Shown: positions 1 to 11,267, counted from the stretch's first letter. The stretch is 64,000 nt of DNA from Pseudoalteromonas sp. R3 (GCF_004014715.1 NZ_CP034835.1:434001-498000); one strand, 5' to 3'. Made by a program: numbers and translations. The notes: generated from the sequence alone by a model not told the origin.

Positions 1-201
1 GTGGGGTAATGCAATCCCTTTGCCTATTCCTGTGCTGCCAAGTTTTTCTCTACTGAGTAGGGCATCCAGGATGTCATGGGCATTGCTATCAGGCAGCTGG
101 CTGTGAGCCAACTCGCTGATGTATTCTAAGATGCGTTTTTTGCTATTAAAAAGGACCGCAGCTTTGCTGCAGTCCTGTGAAATCAATGAGCTTAGTTTCA
201 T
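1..201 (-). CDS. ptsN: PTS IIA-like nitrogen-regulatory protein PtsN, N-terminal part (runs off window)
   Basis: The reverse strand from an ATG at 201 reads 67 residues without a stop and leaves the window at position 1. The fragment ends in GIGKGIALPH, whose histidine is the phosphorylation site of the EIIA-Ntr/fructose family. PtsN is the last phosphoacceptor of the nitrogen PTS and a cytoplasmic regulator of potassium and nitrogen metabolism. It starts 2 bases after the hpf stop and follows rpoN-hpf, the usual order in gammaproteobacteria, so co-transcription is likely. The C-terminal half lies outside the window. Confidence 0.9.
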   Translation of the reverse strand, partial: MKLSSLISQDCSKAAVLFNSKKRILEYISELAHSQLPDSNAHDILDALLSREKLGSTGIGKGIALPH

Positions 202-203
202 GA

Positions 204-491
204 TTAGTGTCGAGTTAGCTTCTCTTTGTGCTTAATCACTTGGCGATCAAGCTTATCGATAAGTCCGTCTATTGCGGCATACATATCCCGGTGCTCGGTT
301 GAGGCGAAGATCTCCCCCCCGTTCACATGTAATGTGGCTTCTGCTTTTTGAATGAGCTTTTCGACATCTAGGATTACATGCACGTTATTGATGTGATCAA
401 AGTGCCTTTCTAGCTTCGCAAACTTGTTTGTTACATAGTCTCTTAACGAATCGGTGATTTCTACATGTCGACCAGTTAAATTTAGTTGCAT
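204..491 (-). CDS. hpf: Ribosome hibernation promoting factor (short HPF)
   Basis: The 95-residue product begins MQLNLTGRHVEIT and contains the HVNGGEIFAS and DMYAAIDGLIDKL segments typical of short HPF/YfiA proteins. HPF binds the 30S decoding region in stationary phase and promotes 100S ribosome dimers. An ATG two codons upstream (497) gives 97 residues, but the AGAAGGAAA ribosome-binding site is only 3 bases from it and about 9 from the ATG at 491. The 491 start also gives the length I recall for the E. coli protein. It lies between rpoN and ptsN as part of the rpoN operon. Confidence 0.93.
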   Translation of the reverse strand: MQLNLTGRHVEITDSLRDYVTNKFAKLERHFDHINNVHVILDVEKLIQKAEATLHVNGGEIFASTEHRDMYAAIDGLIDKLDRQVIKHKEKLTRH

Positions 492-516
492 AAGCATTTT
501 CCTTCTGTAGTTACGT

Positions 517-2025
517 CTAAATCAAGCTTTTACGCTGATTCGACGGTGGGATAGCCAAAGACTCTCGGTATTTGGCAATTGTACGTCTAGCCACTTTGAT
601 CCCTTGATCTGCCAATACATCCGCAATTTTGCTGTCACTTAATGGCTTAGCTGTGTTTTCTGCGGCAATTAGCTTTTTGATCAATGCTCTGATTGCTGTC
701 GAAGAGCATTCTCCTCCGTTTTCAGTGCTGACATGGCTTGAGAAGAAATACTTCAACTCATAAATACCGCGTGGCGTGTGCATATACTTTTGCGTTGTTA
801 CACGTGAAATCGTGGACTCATGCATGTCGACCATTTCGGCCACATCATTGAGTACCATCGGCTTCATTGCCTCGGGGCCATGTTCAAAGAATGCCTGTTG
901 TTGTTGCACAATGCAATTGGTAACTTTCAATAAAGTTTCATTGCGGCTTTCGAGACTTTTAATAAACCATTTTGCCTCTTGCAAGTGCGAGCGGATAAAC
1001 TGGCTGTCAGTGCTCGACTTTACTGAACGGGACATTGCAGCGTAGTGATCGTTTACTCTGATCTTCGGCATAGAGTCCGGGTTTAGTTCAACAACCCAGC
1101 GACCTTTCACCTTTTTGACCGAAACATCCGGGATTACATAGTCGGCCTCTTCTTGCACTATGCTGGCGGCAGGTTTTGGATTAAGACTGTGGATCAGGGT
1201 CATGACTTCTTTAAGCTCAGCTTCTTTGAGCTTAGTCTTTTTCATCAAAGTTCGGTAGTCACGACTTGCGAGTAGATCGATATGTTCTGTCAGAATTTCT
1301 TTGGTTTGAGAGAGCCAGGGAGTGGCAGAGTCAAACTGATTGAGCTGGATACACAGACACTCTTGCAAGCTGCGCGCAGCAATACCGACGGGATCAAATA
1401 ATTGAACACGTTTTAGTACTGCTTCGACTTCATCCAATTCTATCAGTTCTTCATCATTATCCTGATTCATGCTCTCAACAATGTCTTCGCAGCTGATAGT
1501 CAGCAGACCTGCATCGTCAACGGCTTCGACTATTGCCAGGGCGATGGCCCTGTCAGTTGGACTAAAGGGGGTGAGCTCTAGTTGCCACATCATGTATTCT
1601 TGCAGCGTCTCTGTGGTTTTACCCTGATAGATGGTTTCATCTTCAGGCATAGGGCCTGAGCTGCTTGCCGGGGCGGCACTGATGTACTCATCCCAGGTGA
1701 CGTCCATTGCCAGATCGTCACTCACAGTGTCTTTGTTTAATGCAGCATCGCTGTCTTGTTCGTAGTCACTGACAGCCGAGTCCTCAAAGCTGTCATTATC
1801 ATTGGTCGCATGTTGTTCTAACTCAGTATCCGATTTGGACTGTGTTTCATTATCGTGTGATTCAGACTCACCTTCTTCCACTTCCAACAAAGGATTGCTA
1901 TCAAGCGCTTCTTGGATTTCTTGTTGGAGATCTAGCGTACTCAACTGTAACAGACGAATAGCCTGTTGCAGCTGTGGTGTCATTGTCAGTTGCTGCCCCA
2001 TGCGCAGCTGTAGCGATTGCCTCAT
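517..2025 (-). CDS. rpoN: RNA polymerase sigma-54 factor RpoN
   Basis: The 502-residue protein has the three parts of sigma-54. Region I is an N-terminal Gln/Leu-rich segment (about residues 1-50, with [19 protein letters not shown]) that contacts enhancer-binding activators. Region II is a long acidic linker (about 50-125). Region III comprises the core-binding domain, a helix-turn-helix near STISRVT and the C-terminal RpoN box [10 protein letters not shown]. It directs transcription from -24/-12 promoters, including nitrogen, flagellar and other activator-dependent genes. It sits 44 bases after lptB and before hpf-ptsN, the conserved order. The acidic linker is somewhat long; nothing appears missing. 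Confidence 0.97.
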   Translation of the reverse strand: MRQSLQLRMGQQLTMTPQLQQAIRLLQLSTLDLQQEIQEALDSNPLLEVEEGESESHDNETQSKSDTELEQHATNDNDSFEDSAVSDYEQDSDAALNKDTVSDDLAMDVTWDEYISAAPASSSGPMPEDETIYQGKTTETLQEYMMWQLELTPFSPTDRAIALAIVEAVDDAGLLTISCEDIVESMNQDNDEELIELDEVEAVLKRVQLFDPVGIAARSLQECLCIQLNQFDSATPWLSQTKEILTEHIDLLASRDYRTLMKKTKLKEAELKEVMTLIHSLNPKPAASIVQEEADYVIPDVSVKKVKGRWVVELNPDSMPKIRVNDHYAAMSRSVKSSTDSQFIRSHLQEAKWFIKSLESRNETLLKVTNCIVQQQQAFFEHGPEAMKPMVLNDVAEMVDMHESTISRVTTQKYMHTPRGIYELKYFFSSHVSTENGGECSSTAIRALIKKLIAAENTAKPLSDSKIADVLADQGIKVARRTIAKYRESLAIPPSNQRKSLI

Positions 2026-2069
2026 GTATCTCTAACAATCCTTTTTGTTATTTACTTCTAATCTTATAA

Positions 2070-2795
2070 CTATAGCCTGAATTGCTCACCTAGGTAGACA
2101 TCCCGCACGGTTTGATCGGCCAGAACATGCTCCGGGGTGCCTGCTGCTATCAGTTCACCATGTGACACTATATAAGCTTTCTCACAGACGTCCAGCGTTT
2201 CACGTACATTGTGGTCGGTGATCAGCACGCCTATGCCGCGGTTTTTTAAGTGTTCTATAATTTTCTTTATATCTAACACCGAAATGGGATCAACGCCAGC
2301 GAAAGGCTCATCCAATAAGATAAATTTTGGATCTGCCGCAAGGGCACGTGCAATTTCTACCCGGCGACGTTCACCACCCGACAAGGCCATGCCCTGGCTA
2401 TCCCGAATATGCTGGATATTAAATTCATCTAATAACTCGTTGAGGATGACTTCCCGCTGCTCTTTATTGAGCTCCTTACGGGTTTCCAAAATGGCCATCA
2501 GATTCTGATAGACGGTCAGTTTGCGAAAAATAGAGGACTCTTGAGGCAGGTAACCAATGCCTAACCTTGCCCGGCTGTGCATAGGCAGCAAGGTAATATC
2601 TTGATCATCAATGTGAATGCTGCCTTTGTCACTGGGCACCAGGCCGACGATCATGTAAAAGGTCGTGGTTTTACCTGCACCATTAGGGCCAAGGAGGCCA
2701 ACAATGCTGCCAGCTTCAACGCTCAATTCGACGTTTTTGACAACTTGTCTGCCTTTGTAGCTCTTGGCCAGTGCTGTGGCTGTTAACTTGCTCAC
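2070..2795 (-). CDS. lptB: LPS export ABC transporter ATP-binding protein LptB
   Basis: This 241-residue ABC ATPase has Walker A GPNGAGKT (36-43), the signature LSGGE, Walker B FILLDEPF and a switch histidine in LITDHNVRE. LptB is the cytoplasmic motor of LptB2FG, which extracts lipopolysaccharide from the inner membrane and drives it along the LptC-LptA-LptD bridge. Its start overlaps the lptA stop by 4 bases (ATGA type), so translation is coupled. lptF and lptG are not in the window, which is normal because they are usually encoded elsewhere. Confidence 0.97.
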   Translation of the reverse strand: MSKLTATALAKSYKGRQVVKNVELSVEAGSIVGLLGPNGAGKTTTFYMIVGLVPSDKGSIHIDDQDITLLPMHSRARLGIGYLPQESSIFRKLTVYQNLMAILETRKELNKEQREVILNELLDEFNIQHIRDSQGMALSGGERRRVEIARALAADPKFILLDEPFAGVDPISVLDIKKIIEHLKNRGIGVLITDHNVRETLDVCEKAYIVSHGELIAAGTPEHVLADQTVRDVYLGEQFRL

Positions 2796-3331
2796 GGATT
2801 ACCCTTCTTTTGTGAATTTTTACTGCTCTCTTTTTCGGGTAAAAGAATGGTTCTTACACGATTTTTCTCTTGATCGCCCCGTTGCGCGCTGATCAGCTTT
2901 TTCTCCATATCATAGACTATGGTTTGTGCGCTGATTTTCTGACCCGCCTGACTTATTTCTGCTCCGCCTTTGATGGTCAGCATACGGTTTGCCACATCAT
3001 AACGTACTTCTTTGGCGGTTGCTTTTAGTAGTGAGCCATCTGCCTGGCGCTCTTGAAACACCGCCGGGCTACCTGTAGCAACCAGCAGCTGCTTGTTTTT
3101 ACCCAGCTCTTCTCTGCGATGGACCTCGAGACGATCTGCCAAAATTGTTCGGTCACCATGGATGATTTCAACATTCTCTTCAAATACGCCAATGTTGGTT
3201 TGCAATTGGGCCAGCTGAGTTCCCGAGCTGATAATGACCTGGTCGGCTACCGTATCTTCGGCATAAGCGCTTGGATGAAAAGCACTTAAGGTGCACAGAA
3301 GGAACAGGGAATAAGTTAATTTATTGCTCAT
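2792..3331 (-). CDS. lptA: LPS transport periplasmic protein LptA
   Basis: The 179-residue product starts [12 protein letters not shown] and has a Sec signal peptide ending near AYA-ED, followed by an OstA/LptA beta-jellyroll region ([20 protein letters not shown], then repeated V.y...n.ml.i.G segments). LptA forms the periplasmic bridge for lipopolysaccharide between LptC and LptD. A longer reading to 3364 adds 11 residues ahead of the signal peptide and is less likely. The chosen start overlaps the end of lptC by 11 bases, and the stop overlaps lptB. Confidence 0.93.
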   Translation of the reverse strand: MSNKLTYSLFLLCTLSAFHPSAYAEDTVADQVIISSGTQLAQLQTNIGVFEENVEIIHGDRTILADRLEVHRREELGKNKQLLVATGSPAVFQERQADGSLLKATAKEVRYDVANRMLTIKGGAEISQAGQKISAQTIVYDMEKKLISAQRGDQEKNRVRTILLPEKESSKNSQKKGNP

Positions 3332-3875
3332 AATAAATCGTTTTAGTGTGGTTGATGAGTTCAATGATTTCGGTATTGAGATCGGCCACCAGGCCTTTAC
3401 CTGAAATCGTTAAGTTGGGCCCGGTAATTTCAACCGGATGTTCAGAGCGCATGTGCTTTTCATTTATATCGACCTGTACATGATCGGCGTTGATATGCTT
3501 AATCATCGCATTGTCAGTGAGGTTTGTGGCTTGTACCTTGCCCTCTAGGATCAGCGTGTTGTTGCCATACAAAGTGGCTTCATTGGCTTTTAGTTGCCAG
3601 TTTTGCTGATCATTGTGAAGTGTAAAGATGGGCGCAGTAAAGTGGCTGAAGCCGAGTTCCTGATAAAGCTCCATTCTGTCCGCGGTGATTTGGTAGCTAA
3701 GCTGGCCATTCTCGGCATAATTGGTCTGCTTAAGATCGAGCGCGACGTAGTCAGGTTTGGCCAATACTTCTTCTGATTGCGGTGCTGTTTGACCCGATTG
3801 CGTTAAATAAGGATACCACAGCCAAAGCATGGTCAGACTGAATGCAAAGAGTAATAGGACACGAAGTACGGTCAT
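3321..3875 (-). CDS. lptC: LPS export protein LptC
   Basis: The 184-residue protein has one N-terminal membrane helix (about residues 4-22, VLLLFAFSLTMLWLW) and then a periplasmic LptC/YrbK-type jellyroll with segments such as LYGNNTLILEGKV and HINADHVQVDI. LptC anchors the periplasmic bridge to LptB2FG and receives lipopolysaccharide from it. Its ATG overlaps the kdsC stop by 4 bases and its end overlaps lptA, giving the tightly coupled kdsD-kdsC-lptC-lptA-lptB unit. Confidence 0.93.
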   Translation of the reverse strand: MTVLRVLLLFAFSLTMLWLWYPYLTQSGQTAPQSEEVLAKPDYVALDLKQTNYAENGQLSYQITADRMELYQELGFSHFTAPIFTLHNDQQNWQLKANEATLYGNNTLILEGKVQATNLTDNAMIKHINADHVQVDINEKHMRSEHPVEITGPNLTISGKGLVADLNTEIIELINHTKTIYYEQ

Positions 3876-4423
3876 ACACTGCTGCCTTCATATCCTAAGG
3901 GCTTATTCTGACACAGCAACAGCAAATCAGTCAGTTCACGCACTGCACCATAGCCGCCGGGCAACAAGGTGGTATAGTCAGCCTGGCGGAGTACCATGGG
4001 GTGTGCATCATTCACTGCAACAGACAGGCCGACCTTTAGCATCACGGGTAAATCTGGGGCATCATCGCCAATGTAAGCAACCTCATGGTCTGCAAGTTGC
4101 AACTTATCTTTCAACTCGGCGTAACCTTGCAACTTATCCTCCATCCCCTGATAGATGTATTTTACGTTGAGGCTAGTCATACGTTGCTTAACTATCTGTG
4201 AATGACGGCCAGTGATCACGGCAACTTCAACGCCACCGTTGATCAGTGCTTTGATCCCAAAGCCATCTTTAGTATTGAAGGCTTTAAGCTCCTCACCTTG
4301 ATTGCCCAGATAAATACGGCCATCAGAAAATACACCATCGATATCACAGATCAGGAGTTTAATTGCCTGCGCTTTACGAACAACTGCATCGTCAATGGGC
4401 TGGTATAGGTCAGAAAACAGCAT
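3872..4423 (-). CDS. kdsC: 3-deoxy-D-manno-octulosonate 8-phosphate phosphatase KdsC
   Basis: This 183-residue HAD-superfamily phosphatase has the nucleophile motif CDIDGVFSDG (Asp27, acid/base Asp29) and later the AYIGDDAPD motif for magnesium binding. There is no large cap domain, as expected for tetrameric KdsC. It removes phosphate from Kdo 8-phosphate to give Kdo, the inner-core sugar of lipopolysaccharide. It lies directly between kdsD (adjacent, no gap) and lptC (4-base overlap), placing Kdo synthesis and LPS transport in one transcript. Confidence 0.95.
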   Translation of the reverse strand: MLFSDLYQPIDDAVVRKAQAIKLLICDIDGVFSDGRIYLGNQGEELKAFNTKDGFGIKALINGGVEVAVITGRHSQIVKQRMTSLNVKYIYQGMEDKLQGYAELKDKLQLADHEVAYIGDDAPDLPVMLKVGLSVAVNDAHPMVLRQADYTTLLPGGYGAVRELTDLLLLCQNKPLGYEGSSV

Positions 4424-5395
4424 TTATAATACTCCTGCTCGCAGTAAGTCTTGCATATTTAACGCGCCGATTGGGCAGCCTTGCTCATCAATAACGATGA
4501 GACCATTGATGCGTTTTTTCTCCATGATATGTAGTGCTTCTGCTGCCAACATATCCTGTCTCACTGTTGTACAGTGCCTCGTCATCACGGACTCGATTAA
4601 AGTGTTATGCAAATCAAGCCGTTGTTCAATAATACGACGTAAGTCCCCATCTGTGAACAAGCCCCTAAGCTGACCTTTATCATCGACAATGGTTGTCATA
4701 CCCAGACCTTTACCTGACATTTCAAATAAAGCGTCAGTTATAGTGCAGCCTTGGGCCACAATAGGGACCGCTTTGCCAGAGTGCATCACATCTGCGAGTG
4801 TTAGCAGCAGACGTTTTCCCAAGCTGCCACCGGGGTGAGACAGAGCAAAATCGTCTGCTGTAAAACCCCGAGCTTCCAGTAATGCCACCGCCAATGCATC
4901 TCCCATTACCAGAGTTGCAGTGGTACTAGCTGTCGGCGCTAGCCCCAGCGGGCAGGCTTCCTTTGATACTTTAATACACAGGTGAATATCTGCCAGCTTG
5001 GCCATACTTGACTCAGCGCTGCCTGTCATACTGATGATCTGTGCGCCAATGCGTTTAATCACAGGCACAATGGCCAGCACTTCATGGGTTTCCCCAGAAT
5101 TAGAGATCAGTAGCACAACGTCATCTGCCGTGATCATCCCCAAATCACCATGGCTTGCTTCACCTGGGTGAACAAAAAACGCAGGTGTACCTGTGCTGGC
5201 CAGTGTTGCAGCAATTTTATTACCAATATGACCAGACTTGCCCATACCAACGACAATTATACGACCACGACACTGCAACATGAGTTCACAAGCCGCGGCA
5301 AACTGGGTGTCAATATACTGGGTAATTTCTTCAATAGCCTGCTTTTCTATCTCCAGGACTTGTTTGGCAGAGCCAATAAAATTGTGGGTGTTCAT
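4424..5395 (-). CDS. kdsD: D-arabinose 5-phosphate isomerase KdsD
   Basis: The 323-residue protein has an N-terminal SIS sugar-isomerase domain (about 30-170, with VVGMGKSGHIGNKIAATLAS and LLISNSGETHEV) followed by two CBS domains (about 205-323). This matches KdsD/KpsF isomerases, which convert ribulose 5-phosphate to arabinose 5-phosphate, the first committed precursor of Kdo. The stop abuts the kdsC start. Upstream is the yrbG-like exchanger, as in other gammaproteobacterial lpt loci. Confidence 0.95.
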   Translation of the reverse strand: MNTHNFIGSAKQVLEIEKQAIEEITQYIDTQFAAACELMLQCRGRIIVVGMGKSGHIGNKIAATLASTGTPAFFVHPGEASHGDLGMITADDVVLLISNSGETHEVLAIVPVIKRIGAQIISMTGSAESSMAKLADIHLCIKVSKEACPLGLAPTASTTATLVMGDALAVALLEARGFTADDFALSHPGGSLGKRLLLTLADVMHSGKAVPIVAQGCTITDALFEMSGKGLGMTTIVDDKGQLRGLFTDGDLRRIIEQRLDLHNTLIESVMTRHCTTVRQDMLAAEALHIMEKKRINGLIVIDEQGCPIGALNMQDLLRAGVL

Positions 5396-5404
5396 GCTGC
5401 TTCC

Positions 5405-6364
5405 TTAAATAATGAAGTACATATAACCGGCGAAAGCGCTCAAGAGCAAACCACCTTCAATACGATTGATCTGTCGGCGACCTTTCAGGCTCAGGCTCAT
5501 CAGTACCAATGCAGCTGTTGCGGCCAGCATGACATATATGTCCCGGTTAGCAATGTTACTGTCCAATTCGGCTGGATTTAATATGCCAGCGATAGATAGG
5601 ACCGCCAGGATATTGAAAATGTTCGAGCCGATAATATTACCTAACGCCAGATCGTCTTCATTTTTAAGTACGCCTGCAACACATGCAGCAAGTTCGGGCA
5701 GACTAGTGCCAATGGCAATAATTGTCAGGCCAATCAGCAAATCACTCATCCCGAAGTATTTTGCGATGTCTACAGCGGAATCAACCAGGTAGTCGGCACT
5801 GATCGGTAGTAGCACCATACCGACGACTAACCAAAATAGTGCTTTACTCATTGGTACGTCGTCAGGCACTTCATCACAGGCCTCCGAGACCAATGGGTCT
5901 TCCTGATCTCCTTTACTGTTTTTGGAAATATAAATGAGGCCACCAATGAAGGCAAAAAAGCCGCCTAGCAGCAGCCAGCCTTCTGTTGCGCTGAAATAGT
6001 TATTGCTGATTATCAGCCAGGCGGCCAGAGAGACGAGCACCAGCAATGGCATTTCTCGTTTTAGTATCCCTGAACTAACACCGAGCGGGCGCAACAACGC
6101 GGTAATCCCGAGCACCATTAGAATATTGGCAATGTTGGAGCCTACTGCATTACCAACGGCGGTGTCTGTTTTATCAGCAAGCGCCGCCTGCGCTGCTACC
6201 ATCATCTCGGGCGCCGAAGAGCCCATTGCAACGATAGTCAAACCCACAATTAACGTTGGTACCCCGAGGTTTTTGGCTAAAGCCGCTGCGCCATAAACAA
6301 AACGATCAGCACTCCAAACCAGGGCAATGAATCCAAGAATGAGAATGACAAACGATAAAACCAT
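5405..6364 (-). CDS. yrbG: Calcium/sodium antiporter, YrbG family
   Basis: The 319-residue integral membrane protein has about ten hydrophobic segments in two homologous halves. Each half has the alpha-repeat of the CaCA exchanger family: GSSAPEMMV in the first and GTSLPELAACV in the second, each followed by a GNAVGSN or GNIIGSN stretch. The family exchanges Na+ for Ca2+ across the inner membrane; the physiological role of YrbG itself is not well settled. It is the first gene of the minus-strand lpt/kds group, 9 bases before kdsD, and is divergent from mlaF. Confidence 0.9.
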   Translation of the reverse strand: MVLSFVILILGFIALVWSADRFVYGAAALAKNLGVPTLIVGLTIVAMGSSAPEMMVAAQAALADKTDTAVGNAVGSNIANILMVLGITALLRPLGVSSGILKREMPLLVLVSLAAWLIISNNYFSATEGWLLLGGFFAFIGGLIYISKNSKGDQEDPLVSEACDEVPDDVPMSKALFWLVVGMVLLPISADYLVDSAVDIAKYFGMSDLLIGLTIIAIGTSLPELAACVAGVLKNEDDLALGNIIGSNIFNILAVLSIAGILNPAELDSNIANRDIYVMLAATAALVLMSLSLKGRRQINRIEGGLLLSAFAGYMYFII

Positions 6365-6580
6365 GAAGTCTAAGCCAAGTTACTAAATTCAATGGCGCTG
6401 ATAGTATCAAATAGCTTACCAAATGTATAAATAAAGTCATCGGCTTTAGGCTATGCAAATACATATAATAGTGTCAATTTCGCACAAGAATTGTGGCGAA
6501 TGAATTACAAAATTTTACCATTAAGGGTTTTCCATCTCACGGCAAAACAACGTATTATTCCACAATTGAAAAAGTATGAT

Positions 6581-7399
6581 GTGGAGAGCGACTTGACGCA
6601 GTCAATAGTTGAAGTCAGGGATTTGACCTTTTCTCGTGGTGAAAGGACAATCTACAAAAATATGAGTTTCTCCGTTCCCAAAGGGAAGATTACGGCCATC
6701 ATGGGGCCCAGTGGTATCGGTAAAACCACCATGTTGCGGCTGATCGGAGGTCAGCTCAAGCCGGATAGCGGTGAGATTCTTTTCTCTGGTGACAGTATTC
6801 CTTCTATGTCCCGTCAGGCTTTGTATCAGGCTCGTAAGCGAATGAGCATGTTGTTCCAAAGTGGGGCCTTATTCACGGATATGTCAGTATTCGACAACAT
6901 TGCGTTCCCGCTGCGCGAGCATACCAAACTAAGTGAAGAGCTGATCCGTCTGGTGGTGCTGATGAAGCTGCAGGCTGTAGGTCTGCGTGGCGCTCGGGAT
7001 CTTATGCCCTCTGAGTTATCAGGTGGTATGGCGCGCCGTGCAGCGTTGGCAAGAGCCATCGCGCTTGACCCGGAACTGATCATGTATGACGAGCCGTTTG
7101 CAGGGCAAGACCCGATTTCAATGGGGGTCTTAGTGCGCCTGATTAAATCGCTGAATGAAGTATTGGGATTATCTTCCTTGATAGTAACGCACGATGTAAC
7201 CGAGGTACTAAGTATTGCCGACCATGTAGTGATCATTGCCGAGCAAGGTGTTATTGGTAGTGGTACACCTGAGCAGATGTTGGCCCATGAATCACCTTTG
7301 GTACAACAATTCTTGCAAGGCCATTCTGATGGGCCTGTACCATTCCACTTTGATGCAGCGCCTTATGAAGATGAGCTACTTGCAGGGGGAAGCCGTTAA
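6581..7399 (+). CDS. mlaF: Phospholipid ABC transporter ATP-binding protein MlaF
   Basis: The ABC ATPase has Walker A GPSGIGKT, signature LSGGMARR and Walker [11 protein letters not shown]. MlaF powers the MlaFEDB complex, which moves phospholipids between the inner membrane and the periplasmic carrier MlaC to maintain outer-membrane asymmetry. The frame is open back to a TTG at 6491 and an ATG at 6500, but similarity to MlaF begins only at the residues after a GTG at 6581. That start gives 272 residues, close to the family length, so I prefer it; neither site has a strong Shine-Dalgarno. It is first in mlaFEDCB-ibaG-murA. Confidence 0.9.
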   Translation: MESDLTQSIVEVRDLTFSRGERTIYKNMSFSVPKGKITAIMGPSGIGKTTMLRLIGGQLKPDSGEILFSGDSIPSMSRQALYQARKRMSMLFQSGALFTDMSVFDNIAFPLREHTKLSEELIRLVVLMKLQAVGLRGARDLMPSELSGGMARRAALARAIALDPELIMYDEPFAGQDPISMGVLVRLIKSLNEVLGLSSLIVTHDVTEVLSIADHVVIIAEQGVIGSGTPEQMLAHESPLVQQFLQGHSDGPVPFHFDAAPYEDELLAGGSR

Positions 7400-8175
7400 T
7401 GGATTTTTTGCAGAAATTAGGCCATAAGACGCTGAGTCGATTTGCCTCATTAGGCCGGGCGACCAGAATGCTGATTGGGGCGCTGTGTAGTATGCCCAAT
7501 ATCAGAAAAGGCGGACCTTTGTTGGTACGCCAGCTCTATATGGTTGGCCATCAGTCGTTACTTATTATTATGGTTTCCGGTCTGTTTATTGGCATGGTAC
7601 TGGCTTTACAAGGGTACACAGTACTGGTTGATTACGGGGCTGAAGACAGCCTGGGGCCGCTTGTCGCGCTGAGCTTATTACGAGAACTGGGGCCTGTGGT
7701 AACAGCATTACTGTTTGCAGGTCGGGCGGGCAGTGCATTGACCGCTGAAATAGGCCTGATGAAAGCGACAGAACAGCTATCCAGTCTTGAAATGATGGCA
7801 ATTGATCCATTAAAACGGGTGATTTCACCGCGTTTTTGGGCAGGTTTCATCAGCATGCCGCTGCTCGCTTTGATTTTCTCCGCCATTGCGATTCTTGGCG
7901 CGCACTTAGTTGGCGTCGATTGGCTGGGTGTTGATTCAGGTAGTTTCTGGTCCATTATGCAATCTCAGGTCTCGTTTGAGCAGGATATTGTCAATGGTTT
8001 GATTAAAAGTTTTGTATTTGCGCTGATCGTGACCTGGATTGCGCTATACAAAGGATATGACTGTATCCCAACATCCGAGGGGATCAGTAAAGCCACCACA
8101 GAAACGGTGGTTCATTCTTCTCTTGCTGTTCTGGGCTTCGACTTTGTTCTGACAGCAGTGATGTTTTCAAGTTAA
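7399..8175 (+). CDS. mlaE: Phospholipid ABC transporter permease MlaE
   Basis: The 258-residue membrane protein matches the MlaE/Ttg2B permease family: an amphipathic N-terminal helix, then about five membrane helices, with the conserved segments [20 protein letters not shown] and [10 protein letters not shown]. It forms the membrane core of the Mla lipid transporter with MlaF and MlaD. Its ATG overlaps the mlaF stop by one base (TAATG), so translation is coupled. Confidence 0.96.
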   Translation: MDFLQKLGHKTLSRFASLGRATRMLIGALCSMPNIRKGGPLLVRQLYMVGHQSLLIIMVSGLFIGMVLALQGYTVLVDYGAEDSLGPLVALSLLRELGPVVTALLFAGRAGSALTAEIGLMKATEQLSSLEMMAIDPLKRVISPRFWAGFISMPLLALIFSAIAILGAHLVGVDWLGVDSGSFWSIMQSQVSFEQDIVNGLIKSFVFALIVTWIALYKGYDCIPTSEGISKATTETVVHSSLAVLGFDFVLTAVMFSS

Positions 8176-8189
8176 GGGTTTGTAGAAAC

Positions 8190-8735
8190 ATGAATACACG
8201 GAAAATTGAAATACTTGTCGGCCTGTTCGTTGCCTTGGGTGTGGCCGCCTTTGTTATGCTAGCGCTCAAAGTTGCGAATGCAGGGATCAGCGGCAATAGT
8301 GAAACCTACACACTACAGGCCAAGTTTGACAACATCGGATCACTTAAAACACGCGCACCTATCAAAGTGGGTGGGGTGGTAATTGGTCGCGTTGATGGGA
8401 TCAGTATCCATCCACAAGAGTTTGTGCCTGTCGTAAGCATGAGCATTGACAGACACTATGAGTGTCAATTCTCAGATACTACGTCGGTCTCCATTCTCAC
8501 CTCAGGTATATTAGGCGAGCAATACCTGGGTATTTCCCCAGTGATTGCCTCTAAATCCGCCAAGCAGAGCTGTTTAGGTGAAGAAGTGGTAAGTAACGAT
8601 GAGCTCGATCTGGGTGAATTGTTTGGCGTTGAAAGCGCTGCTCTTAAAGATGGTGACATGATCACCGACACCAAGTCAGCATTAGTTCTGGAAGAACTGA
8701 TCGGCCAATTCCTGTTCAATCAAAGTAGTGAGTAA
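8190..8735 (+). CDS. mlaD: Phospholipid-binding MCE-domain protein MlaD
   Basis: The 181-residue protein has one N-terminal membrane helix (about 7-28) and one MCE domain (about 38-118, with APIKVGGVVIGRV). MlaD forms a hexameric periplasmic ring on MlaE that funnels phospholipids to or from MlaC. It begins 14 bases after mlaE and its stop overlaps the mlaC start by one base. Its single MCE domain and length are normal for MlaD rather than for the longer PqiB/YebT relatives. Confidence 0.95.
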   Translation: MNTRKIEILVGLFVALGVAAFVMLALKVANAGISGNSETYTLQAKFDNIGSLKTRAPIKVGGVVIGRVDGISIHPQEFVPVVSMSIDRHYECQFSDTTSVSILTSGILGEQYLGISPVIASKSAKQSCLGEEVVSNDELDLGELFGVESAALKDGDMITDTKSALVLEELIGQFLFNQSSE

Positions 8736-9424
8736 TGACCATGATGGCGAAAGTTTTGGGATTCATCGTAAGCGTTTTTCTTATTGTACTGGCCAGTACC
8801 GTGTCTGCCAGCGAAGTAGACATGACTAACCCTTATACTATGGTGCAACAGGTTGCAGATAATACATTTAAGCGTGTGACCAAAGATCAGGCTAAAATTG
8901 AGCAGAGCAAAGAGCATCTTCGGGTGATCGTTGAAGAGGAGCTGTTACCGTATATCGATTACAAATATGCCGCCTATCGTGTATTGGGTAGTCATATTCA
9001 GAAAGTCCGCAATATCGAAGATAAGGAAGAGAAGCGCCAGGCGATAGAACATATCCGTACTTTTATTGATGTGTTTAAGTCTTATCTTGTGGCAACGTAC
9101 GCAGGTGTGTTCACTCAATATACAGATCAGAAAGTCGAGTTTGAACCAGCTCGTGATGCTGAAGATGACAAAATTGCCATTGTGAAAACTAAGATCGTTG
9201 AAGCTGGCAAGCCAGATATTAAAATCGATTTTAAAGTGCGCCGCGATAGCAATGGCCAGTGGCGTGCCTTTGACATGATGGCTGAAGGGATCAGTCTATT
9301 GGATGCCAAACAATCTGAGCTGCACGGTATATTGCGTCAGCAAGGTATTGAGCATGTAATTGAGTTACTGGACAAGAAAAGCAAGCTGCCTGTGCAGTTT
9401 CGAGGTGATGACGGCAATGCCTAA
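8735..9424 (+). CDS. mlaC: Periplasmic phospholipid carrier MlaC
   Basis: The 229-residue protein has a Sec signal peptide ending around VSA-SEVD and then an MlaC/Ttg2D fold (LLPYIDYKYAAYRVLG, later KIDFKVRRDSNGQWRAFD and EGISLL). It shuttles phospholipids across the periplasm between MlaA at the outer membrane and MlaFEDB. The ATG overlaps the mlaD stop, and the 3' end overlaps mlaB by 8 bases. mlaA is not in the window. Confidence 0.95.
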   Translation: MTMMAKVLGFIVSVFLIVLASTVSASEVDMTNPYTMVQQVADNTFKRVTKDQAKIEQSKEHLRVIVEEELLPYIDYKYAAYRVLGSHIQKVRNIEDKEEKRQAIEHIRTFIDVFKSYLVATYAGVFTQYTDQKVEFEPARDAEDDKIAIVKTKIVEAGKPDIKIDFKVRRDSNGQWRAFDMMAEGISLLDAKQSELHGILRQQGIEHVIELLDKKSKLPVQFRGDDGNA

Positions 9425-9710
9425 TTTGCAATTTACCAAACCCGCCGCTGATACAGTGGCGGTCGTCGGGGAATTAACCCGAGATAGCCTCACAAATGAA
9501 TCGCTTCTTAACCAGTTGCTAGAAAATGCGCAGTCAGTCCTGTATTTTGACCTTTCTGAGGTATCCAGGGTTGACACCGCGGGCTTAGCTTGGTTAATTC
9601 ACTCTTTAGGCAAATTAAAGCAGCAAGACGTACGTCTTGAGTTAAAAAACGTACCTGATCAGCTACAAAACCTAATGGCATTAGGTCAGGTCAGCAACCT
9701 ATTTGAGTGA
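9417..9710 (+). CDS. mlaB: STAS-domain protein MlaB
   Basis: The 97-residue product is a single STAS domain with the motif SRVDTAGLAWL around the conserved serine/threonine region of anti-sigma-antagonist-like proteins. MlaB binds MlaF and is needed for activity and assembly of the Mla ATPase. The frame is open further upstream inside mlaC, but the ATG at 9417 starts the conserved region and overlaps the mlaC stop by 8 bases, as in coupled operons. Confidence 0.92.
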   Translation: MPNLQFTKPAADTVAVVGELTRDSLTNESLLNQLLENAQSVLYFDLSEVSRVDTAGLAWLIHSLGKLKQQDVRLELKNVPDQLQNLMALGQVSNLFE

Positions 9711-9715
9711 GTCCA

Positions 9716-9973
9716 ATGGAAACAAACCAAGTCGAAGCTTTACTACAAGAAGCGCTGGAACTTGACGAAGTCAAAGTTAAATCAGAAGGCAGCCATTACG
9801 AAGTGATCGCGGTTGGCGGTTGTTTTGAAGATCTGCGCCGGGTTAAGCGCGAACAGATGGTCTACGCCCCCCTGATGGAAGTGATCAAAGACGGAACAAT
9901 CCACGCCGTTAGCATCAAAGCTTTTACGCCCACAGAGTGGCAACGCGAGCGCAAATTTATCTTACCTCAATAA
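9716..9973 (+). CDS. ibaG: BolA-family iron-sulfur/acid stress protein IbaG
   Basis: The 85-residue BolA-type protein has GSHYEVIAVGGCFEDLRRVKR and HAVSIKAFTP, the BolA fold core with the conserved histidine and cysteine region that binds monothiol glutaredoxin [2Fe-2S] complexes. It is 5 bases after mlaB and just before murA, the same order as in E. coli. A GTG at 9707 overlapping the mlaB stop (GTGA) is an alternative start adding three residues. Confidence 0.92.
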   Translation: METNQVEALLQEALELDEVKVKSEGSHYEVIAVGGCFEDLRRVKREQMVYAPLMEVIKDGTIHAVSIKAFTPTEWQRERKFILPQ

Positions 9974-11251
<1,278 letters not shown>

Positions 11252-11267
11252 CCAAATTATGAATGTT

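Noticed and set aside
6491..6580. N-terminal extension of MlaF
   Set aside because: Family similarity begins at the GTG at 6581 and the upstream residues have no counterpart.
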